Source: Brumimicrobium sp040882265
GTDB taxonomy: Bacteria; Bacteroidota; Bacteroidia; Flavobacteriales_D; Crocinitomicaceae
NCBI GenBank assembly: GCA_040882265.1
Contig: JBBEBO010000006.1
Location: 1 to 48,116, forward strand
DNA: 48,116 bases
Direction of reading: 5' to 3'
Shown here: in pieces, positions 43,131 through 48,116 of the stretch
Layout of the letters: every line of letters starts with the position of its first letter
Numbering within the stretch: the first letter of the stretch is position 1
Position numbers and translations under genes: made by a program
Notes under the pieces: generated by a model
The model's input: only the letters and a program-made list of their open reading frames with translations
Databases searched by the model: none
What the model was told of the DNA's origin: nothing

Positions 43131-44591
43131 ATGACATCAGAACGCAAAATATTTTCGCTTACACAGCTCAATCAATCCCTTGAAAATCACTTTTGGGATA
43201 ATTTTGGGACGCGTTATTTTTGGGTTACTGCTGAGATTATTAGTATTAACGAAAAAAGTGGACACTATTACCTAGAACTTGCAGATTCTAAAGAAGGCAA
43301 TACAACTGCTAGGAGTTTTGCAACTATTTGGGCTTCCAATTATGCTGTCATAAAATCTCAAGTTGGCAAAAACGATCTTGAATCGCTTCTAAAACCAGGC
43401 AACAATGTACTTTTTAATATCAAGATAGAATATCATGCAGTTTATGGTTTGAAGTTAAAGATTAGAGACGTTGATCCTACATATTCTTATGGAGAGATAG
43501 AACGCAAACGACAAGAAGTTATAAGGCGGCTAAAAAAAGAAGGATTATTCGAGCTTCAGAAATCGTTGAAACTACCAACTATTATCAAACGGATAGGTTT
43601 AATTGGATCACCAGAAACATCTGGATTTAGAGATTTTAAAAATGAATTATTAAATAATCACGATTTCAATAATTTTAAGATTAAAGTTTTTCCTGTGCGT
43701 GTGCAAGGAGAATTTGCAGCAAATGAAATTGCCCTGGCTGTTGAAGAAGCAGCTCTTTATGATATTGATGCTATTGTTATCTTAAGAGGTGGAGGAAGTA
43801 AAATGGACCTTTCAATTTTTGATGACTATGATCTTTCAGCTGCAATCTGTAATGTTAAAGTTCCTGTGTTGACAGGTATTGGACATGAAACTGATAAAGT
43901 TGTAGCAGACATGGTTGCGCATACTTTCTTTATTACTCCAACGGCTGTTGCACGACATATTCATTATGCAATTAGTTCTTTTCGGGAAATAATGCGTGAA
44001 TTTCATGATAAAGCAATTCAAATATCACAACAACTGCTCAGCATAGAACGATCTGAATTTACTCATGTCAATAATTATTTGGTGCACCATAGTAGAGCTT
44101 TAATTCATTACTGGAGAAGTGAGTTTCAACAGCGCACACACGATTTAAGTCAAAAAAGTCAGCAATTGATTTATTCGTCAAAAGATGATTTAGCAAAAAG
44201 AGGACATGAACTACAATCTTTATTTAATAACTTTGTTGTGTCAGAAAGAAACAATATCAATTTACAAATAAACGCATTGGAATTTGGTATAGAAAAGGTA
44301 GTTTTTGCTCAAAAAACGCATGAATTACCAAAGTATCTTGAGAAAATAACCTCTCAAAGTCAAAATATATTGGAACAGGAACGCATTAATTTTAACAATC
44401 AAGTTGAGTTATTGTCTCTACTAAATCCTAATAAAATATTAAAGACTGGCTATACAATTTCAACCATTGACGATGTGGATGCCTTGAATTTTGAAGGGGA
44501 TTTGATTGGAAAAGAATTAAAAACGCTTACGAGCAAACAGTTAATAACAAGTAAAATTACAAACTCAAAAGAAGTGAAAGATGGCAATTAA
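43131..44591 (+). CDS. xseA: Exodeoxyribonuclease VII large subunit
   Basis: 486 residues. An N-terminal OB fold (FWVTAEIISINEKSGHYYLEL), then the catalytic domain with IGLIGSPETSGFRDF, VILRGGGSKMDLSIFDD, and TGIGHETDKVVAD, and a long helical region to the C-terminus. With XseB it degrades single-stranded DNA in repair and recombination. The ATG at 43131 begins the conserved part. The gene overlaps xseB by 11 bases; xseA-xseB-dinB form a DNA repair operon. Confidence 0.95.
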   Translation: MTSERKIFSLTQLNQSLENHFWDNFGTRYFWVTAEIISINEKSGHYYLELADSKEGNTTARSFATIWASNYAVIKSQVGKNDLESLLKPGNNVLFNIKIEYHAVYGLKLKIRDVDPTYSYGEIERKRQEVIRRLKKEGLFELQKSLKLPTIIKRIGLIGSPETSGFRDFKNELLNNHDFNNFKIKVFPVRVQGEFAANEIALAVEEAALYDIDAIVILRGGGSKMDLSIFDDYDLSAAICNVKVPVLTGIGHETDKVVADMVAHTFFITPTAVARHIHYAISSFREIMREFHDKAIQISQQLLSIERSEFTHVNNYLVHHSRALIHYWRSEFQQRTHDLSQKSQQLIYSSKDDLAKRGHELQSLFNNFVVSERNNINLQINALEFGIEKVVFAQKTHELPKYLEKITSQSQNILEQERINFNNQVELLSLLNPNKILKTGYTISTIDDVDALNFEGDLIGKELKTLTSKQLITSKITNSKEVKDGN

Positions 44592-44802
44592 AGAAACAAC
44601 TACTTATGAAGAAGCTTTACAACGGCTAAAAGAGATTGTCCGAAAACTTGAACAAAAAGAAGTTAAGATTGATAAACTTTCAGAGACAGTGTTAGAAGCA
44701 AAAGAGCTGGTTGATTTTTGTCGAAAAAAATTAGATAAAACAGAAGACGACATAAAACGTATCATTGATCCTGAAGATTTAGCTTCAAATGCTGATGAGT
44801 AG
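44581..44802 (+). CDS. xseB: Exodeoxyribonuclease VII small subunit
   Basis: 73 residues with the XseB pattern TTYEEALQRLKEIVRKLEQ ... LDKTEDDIKRI. It forms a small helical hairpin that binds the large subunit. It overlaps xseA by 11 bases and its stop TAG is directly followed by the ATG of dinB. Confidence 0.94.
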   Translation: MAIKETTTYEEALQRLKEIVRKLEQKEVKIDKLSETVLEAKELVDFCRKKLDKTEDDIKRIIDPEDLASNADE

Positions 44803-45891
44803 ATGGATAAAAAAAATGAAGATAATCGCAAAATCATTCACGTTGATATGGACGCATTTTATGCTTCTGTTGAGCAACGTGATAATCCTGATCTCCGTGG
44901 GAAGCCCTTAGCAGTTGGTGGTTCAGGAGGTAGAGGAGTAATTGCAGCTGCCAGTTATGAAGCAAGAAAATTCGGTGTGAAATCTGCAATGCCAGCCCAA
45001 GTTGCACTTAGAAAGTGTCCGAAGTTGCTTTTTGTTCGACCTAATTTTGATAAATATAAAGCCATTTCTTATGATATCCGCTCAATATTTGAACGATATA
45101 CTTCAATAATAGAGCCCCTTTCACTAGACGAAGCATTTTTAGATGTTACCTATTCAAACTATGGAATTTCATCTGCAACACTTATAGCTCAACAAATCAA
45201 AAATGATATCCAAAACGAACTTAACTTAGTAGCATCTGCAGGTGTTTCTTACAATAAATTCTTAGCTAAGATTGCCTCAGATCAAGATAAACCCAATGGA
45301 TTATTTGTGATAACACCAGATGAAGGGTTTGACTTTATGAAACAATTACCTATTGAACGCTTTTTTGGAGTAGGCAAGGTGACTACTGAAAAAATGCATG
45401 ACTATAATATTTACAAAGGAGAAGATTTACTACCATACGCATTAACAGAGTTACAGACCATGTTTGGTAAATCTGGTAGTTTTTTATACAAAATAGCCAG
45501 GGCACAAGACAATCGACCAGTAAAATCTGAACGAATTCGCAAAAGTATAGGAGCTGAAATGACTTTTAGTAAAGATATTGTTTCAGAAATTGAAGTGAAT
45601 GAAAAGTTGACAACTATTTTTGAAAAGTGGTGGGGAAGATACCAGAGCTTTGGAGTTCCAGGAAAATCTATTTCAGTTAAGATTAGAACTGCAGATTTTC
45701 AAACTTTTTCTCGTTCATTTACCAAAGAAGATTATTTTGAAGACAAAAATACTGCTAGAAACTGTGTGTTTAGTCTCTTAAAAGAGTCAAATTTTATTGG
45801 AGAACCGATTCGTTTGTTAGGAATTTCCATTAGTGGCTTAAAAACAGAAGTCAAAAAAATAAAAAGTACTCAGTTGACAATATCATTCTGA
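44803..45891 (+). CDS. dinB: DNA polymerase IV (Y family)
   Basis: 362 residues. Catalytic acids are D15 (HVDMDAFYASVEQ) and D109-E110 (SLDEAFLD). The GVSYNKFLAKIASDQDKPNG helix-hairpin segment, the thumb with FFGVGKVTTEKMH and the little-finger domain (IRKSIGAEMTFSKD) are present. It does translesion synthesis. The C-terminal beta-clamp motif appears as QLTISF. The ATG directly follows the xseB stop with zero bases between. No separate promoter was seen. Confidence 0.95.
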   Translation: MDKKNEDNRKIIHVDMDAFYASVEQRDNPDLRGKPLAVGGSGGRGVIAAASYEARKFGVKSAMPAQVALRKCPKLLFVRPNFDKYKAISYDIRSIFERYTSIIEPLSLDEAFLDVTYSNYGISSATLIAQQIKNDIQNELNLVASAGVSYNKFLAKIASDQDKPNGLFVITPDEGFDFMKQLPIERFFGVGKVTTEKMHDYNIYKGEDLLPYALTELQTMFGKSGSFLYKIARAQDNRPVKSERIRKSIGAEMTFSKDIVSEIEVNEKLTTIFEKWWGRYQSFGVPGKSISVKIRTADFQTFSRSFTKEDYFEDKNTARNCVFSLLKESNFIGEPIRLLGISISGLKTEVKKIKSTQLTISF

Positions 45892-45964
45892 GGATGGTGG
45901 GTCAAATGCATTTAAATTTAGAACTCCTTTTTTCGTTGATTTAGTAAAACCAAAGGTTCTTTTG

Positions 45965-45984
45965 CCACGGGTTTTAACCCGTGG
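45965..45984. repeat. REP-like hairpin CCACGGGTTTTAACCCGTGG
   Basis: A 9-bp GC-rich stem with a two-base TT loop in AT-rich surroundings. It lies 74 bases after dinB and 159 before rluE, both on the plus strand. It resembles short palindromic repeats common between genes in this phylum, from memory. It could also end transcription of the repair operon, though no T-run follows. Confidence 0.55.
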
Positions 45985-46130
45985 TTAAAGAATTATTTGG
46001 AAGTTCTCATTTTGGCGCGACTTTTTGTTTCAAAAATCGTGACAAAATGTGTTCTTTTCGAGATTTATATTTTAAATGCGTTTACCCTGTTTGGCCTTTG
46101 AGTATAGTTTTTTTCAAAATCAAAAATCAT

Positions 46131-46138
46131 TATCTTTG
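46131..46138 (+). promoter_or_regulatory. Bacteroidetes -7 box (TATCTTTG) for the pseudouridine synthase gene
   Basis: TATCTTTG matches TAnnTTTG and ends 4 bases before the ATG at 46143, implying a leaderless mRNA. A TTTG at 46097 is 30 bases away, too far for a normal -33. Confidence 0.5.
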
Positions 46139-46142
46139 TATT

Positions 46143-46718
46143 ATGGAAAAATTCAACTATTACGCAATTTTCAAACCCTATGGAATGCTTTGTCAATTCA
46201 CTGGTGAAGATGGAGATTCGCTTTTAGGAGATTTATACGATTTCCCCAAAGATGTATATTCTATCGGGCGTTTAGATAAAGATAGTGAAGGATTATTGCT
46301 AATGACAAACGATAATCGTTTTAAGGCTCGTATTCTTGAGCCGAAATATAAAATTCCAAAAACATATTATGCTCAGGTTGATGGAGATATTACCACTGAA
46401 GGAATTAAGTATTTGTCTGAAGGAAAAATAGAGATTAAACACAAAGGTAATAAGCATAAAGTAGCACCTGCTGTTTGTCTAAAAATTAACGATCCAGGTT
46501 TTCCTGAAAGAAGCGTACCAATCAGGTTTCGCAAAAATATTCCAACGAGTTGGGTTTCTCTGACTATTTCAGAAGGGAAAAATAGACAGGTACGTAAAAT
46601 GACTGCAGCGGCTGGTTTTCCAACTTTGCGTTTGGTGAGATTCGCTATTGGAAACTGTAAACTTGGAAAAATGCTCCCTGGTGATGTGATAGAAATTACT
46701 CCAGAAGATGTTTTATAA
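46143..46718 (+). CDS. rluE: RluE-type 23S rRNA pseudouridine synthase
   Basis: 191 residues from the ATG at 46143, which is where homology begins (YYAIFKPYGMLCQFTGEDGD). An earlier in-frame start at 45981 would add 54 residues translated from the REP-like hairpin and promoter, so it is rejected. The catalytic D45 is in SIGRLDKDSEGLLLMTND; KTYYAQVDG and SEGKNRQVRKMTAAAGFPTLRL follow, as in the RluB/E/F group with RluE-like length and no S4 domain. It converts a specific uridine of 23S rRNA to pseudouridine. Confidence 0.88.
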   Translation: MEKFNYYAIFKPYGMLCQFTGEDGDSLLGDLYDFPKDVYSIGRLDKDSEGLLLMTNDNRFKARILEPKYKIPKTYYAQVDGDITTEGIKYLSEGKIEIKHKGNKHKVAPAVCLKINDPGFPERSVPIRFRKNIPTSWVSLTISEGKNRQVRKMTAAAGFPTLRLVRFAIGNCKLGKMLPGDVIEITPEDVL

Positions 46719-46840
46719 AACTCTATTCACAGACCAAAAACATGGAATATTTTCTATTTTTACACCAGATTGTGTTTTTAATTGAGTTCTACTCAGAATT
46801 AATTAAATAAAACCAATTGTTATTTTGAGTCTCATGTCAA

Positions 46841-46874
46841 TAAGGAGATAAATTGTCGCACAAATTGCTCCTTA
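46841..46874 (+). other. Possible stem-loop upstream of rhodanese gene
   Basis: TAAGGAG (46841-46847) can pair with CTCCTTA (46868-46874), 64 bases before the rhodanese ATG. The stem is only seven bases with a 20-base loop, so it may be chance. Confidence 0.25.
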
Positions 46875-46937
46875 AAATATACAACGACATTATATTTTAA
46901 TTATGTGTGTGACATTAAGCTGCTAAAATGAATTAAA

Positions 46938-47258
46938 ATGAAATATATAACTGTACAAGAATTAAATAAAGCTTTATTGACAGACAGAGACTTCCAATTA
47001 ATAGATGTTCGTGAGTTGTATGAGTACGAAATCTGTAATTTAAACTCTAAGCATATACCAATGGCTGAAGTTTCAGCTCGTTTGGATGAAATTAATAAAG
47101 AGAAAACGGTTTGCTTAATGTGTAAGTCTGGAAAAAGAGCAGAGGCTGTAGCTAATTTACTAGAAACAGACTTTCATTTCGATGATGTTCTAATTGTTGA
47201 TGGTGGAATTATTGCTTATGCTGAGGAGGTTGACAATAATCTAGAAATTTATCCTTAA
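46938..47258 (+). CDS. Rhodanese-like sulfurtransferase
   Basis: A 106-residue single-domain rhodanese with LIDVRELYEYEI near the N-terminus and C62 in the active loop MCKSGKRAEA. No signal peptide or membrane segment. This is the third rhodanese of the window and seems to stand alone, with its own terminator 12 bases downstream. The 219 bases before it are AT-rich, with a weak stem-loop and no clear TAnnTTTG box. Confidence 0.9.
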   Translation: MKYITVQELNKALLTDRDFQLIDVRELYEYEICNLNSKHIPMAEVSARLDEINKEKTVCLMCKSGKRAEAVANLLETDFHFDDVLIVDGGIIAYAEEVDNNLEIYP

Positions 47259-47270
47259 TTCAAAAGGCAT

Positions 47271-47308
47271 AAAAAAAGCTGTCAAACATTTGTTTGACAG
47301 CTTTTTTT
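47271..47308. terminator. Bidirectional intrinsic terminator
   Basis: An 18-bp perfect inverted repeat (47271-47288 with 47291-47308) holds the core GCTGTCAAACA, bordered by seven A on one side and seven T on the other. It lies between the convergent rhodanese gene and the type A sorting protein gene and would serve both strands. Confidence 0.92.
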
Positions 47309-47327
47309 ATGTTTACTAACAAGTAAT

Positions 47328-48116
47328 TTAGTTCACAATCACTTTGTGTATGAATTCTTCATTATTCTGTATCACCTTAAAGAAATAAATCCCTTTTTGA
47401 TTGTCTTGAAGATTTACATCGGTCGAAGTTGAAGTAATATTTAATGACTTAATGTTTCTTCCCATCGCATCAATAACTTCAATCGATCCATTGTTGTCTG
47501 TATAACCACTAACAGTGAATTTTCCTTTTGAAGGATTAGGGAATACTTTTATATCCACCAACGCTTCTTTTTCAGTACTAACTGTAGTTACATCAACACA
47601 GTTACTTGTATCTGCACAACTAATTGTTGAAACACTTACTGCGTAATTACCATTTACACTAGGGTCAAAAGTTTGATTATTTTCCCCAGGAATGACTGCA
47701 TAATTATCATCACAGTCTAACCATTGGTAGCTTGCATTATCTTGATCAGCTATAAGGACGATCATGTCATTACTATTAACTACAGTAGTTACATTTAAAT
47801 CTAATGTTGATTCTATTGTTAAATCTAGGTTTATAATAGAATCACAACCGTTTAATGAAGTTAGTGTATGTGTTGCTGTATTATTATTTTGAGTATATGT
47901 TGTACCATCTATCCATGTATACGTTTCACAAGCAGTAACTTCATCTGTAGTTGTAGTAACAGTATTAAATTCTAAATCAATAGTAACAATACTATCACAG
48001 CCACTCGCAGCACCGCCAGTAAATGTTTCAGTCCCAGTTGGATTTGTTTCATCGTAAGTATTACCGTTTACATCAACAGTGTACCCATCACCTTCACAAC
48101 CTGAGTAAGTTTCCAT
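47328..48116 (-). CDS. Type A T9SS sorting-domain protein (C-terminal part)
   Basis: 262 codons are visible; the frame runs off the right edge. The Met at the edge is probably internal, since it precedes a repeat unit (TYSGCEGDGYTVDVNG ... GCDSIVTIDLEF) typical of the middle of long secreted proteins. The repeats show a GCDSI(V/I)xxDL signature (two copies). A PKD/Ig-like module follows, then the type A T9SS sorting domain (VDIKVFPNPSKGKFTVSG ... GIYFFKVI ... HKVIVN), which is normally removed on secretion to the surface. The product is probably a long adhesin or surface protein; no enzyme motif is visible here. Confidence 0.9.
   Translation of the reverse strand: METYSGCEGDGYTVDVNGNTYDETNPTGTETFTGGAASGCDSIVTIDLEFNTVTTTTDEVTACETYTWIDGTTYTQNNNTATHTLTSLNGCDSIINLDLTIESTLDLNVTTVVNSNDMIVLIADQDNASYQWLDCDDNYAVIPGENNQTFDPSVNGNYAVSVSTISCADTSNCVDVTTVSTEKEALVDIKVFPNPSKGKFTVSGYTDNNGSIEVIDAMGRNIKSLNITSTSTDVNLQDNQKGIYFFKVIQNNEEFIHKVIVN

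Noticed and set aside
45981..46142. 54-residue N-terminal extension of the pseudouridine synthase
   Set aside because: It would be translated from the REP-like hairpin and the promoter box; homology begins at the ATG 46143.

Overview
The window is AT-rich DNA from a member of the Bacteroidetes, most likely a marine or aquatic Flavobacteriales bacterium (Crocinitomicaceae/Cryomorphaceae-like; the exact lineage cannot be fixed from sequence alone). The evidence is: large PKD-repeat proteins with type B and type A C-terminal sorting domains of the type IX secretion system; the TAnnTTTG promoter element of this phylum; a fused ccoNO oxidase gene; weak Shine-Dalgarno sites; and typical flavobacterial pairs such as DUF6913-dapA. 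No rRNA, tRNA, CRISPR array, prophage or intact insertion sequence was seen.

Layout. 1-6.4 kb: two tandem, partly paralogous secreted PKD/CHU_C proteins, the first cut by the window edge, the second broken by a 100-N run that is almost certainly an assembly artefact. 6.5-11.3 kb: a response regulator converging on a four-gene minus-strand operon (split transketolase N and C subunits with a secreted von Willebrand A protein between them, then a class III aminotransferase). 11.4-15.6 kb: plus-strand operon prmC-ligA-DUF6913-dapA. 15.6-16.5 kb: minus-strand winged-helix regulator plus membrane protein, behind the best promoter match in the window. 16.6-22.6 kb: DUF1287 protein, then a 1591-residue soluble multi-PAS histidine kinase with a degenerate CheB-like head, overlapping its own response regulator. 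22.6-26.0 kb: lysophospholipid acyltransferase, S41 protease, DUF1573 lipoprotein.

26.1-33.6 kb: minus-strand respiratory block ccoS-ccoNO-ccoQ-ccoP-ccoG-ccoH-SafE, followed by a rhodanese and a YgaP-like membrane protein. The operon makes a high-affinity cbb3 oxidase and its assembly/copper factors. It has a Crp/Fnr-like inverted repeat centred 41.5 bases before the ccoS start, and no ccoI copper ATPase gene. 33.6-35.1 kb: a small accessory island with a long nested palindromic repeat and an Xre/RES toxin-antitoxin pair. 35.1-42.6 kb: priA, then a minus-strand cluster of TIGR04282 glycosyltransferase, rhodanese and ArsS radical SAM protein (arsenosugar-type, no ArsM seen), a divergent transglutaminase-like membrane protein, and an AsmA-like protein. 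42.6-47.3 kb: a deletion derivative of the palindromic repeat, a second false gap, the DNA-repair operon xseA-xseB-dinB, an RluE-type pseudouridine synthase and a third rhodanese. The window ends inside a second type IX cargo protein on the minus strand.

Most noteworthy: (i) the sensor kinase whose CheB-like domain has lost all three catalytic residues; (ii) two copies of an intergenic element differing by precise loss of a 108-bp palindromic core between GGAAT repeats; (iii) a CcoP that looks like a fusion of two exported cytochrome proteins; (iv) a RES toxin with Asp in place of the conserved Glu; (v) a recurring TAnnTTTG box placed 4-6 bases before start codons, suggesting leaderless mRNAs; (vi) two N-gaps each flanked by identical 55-bp duplications.
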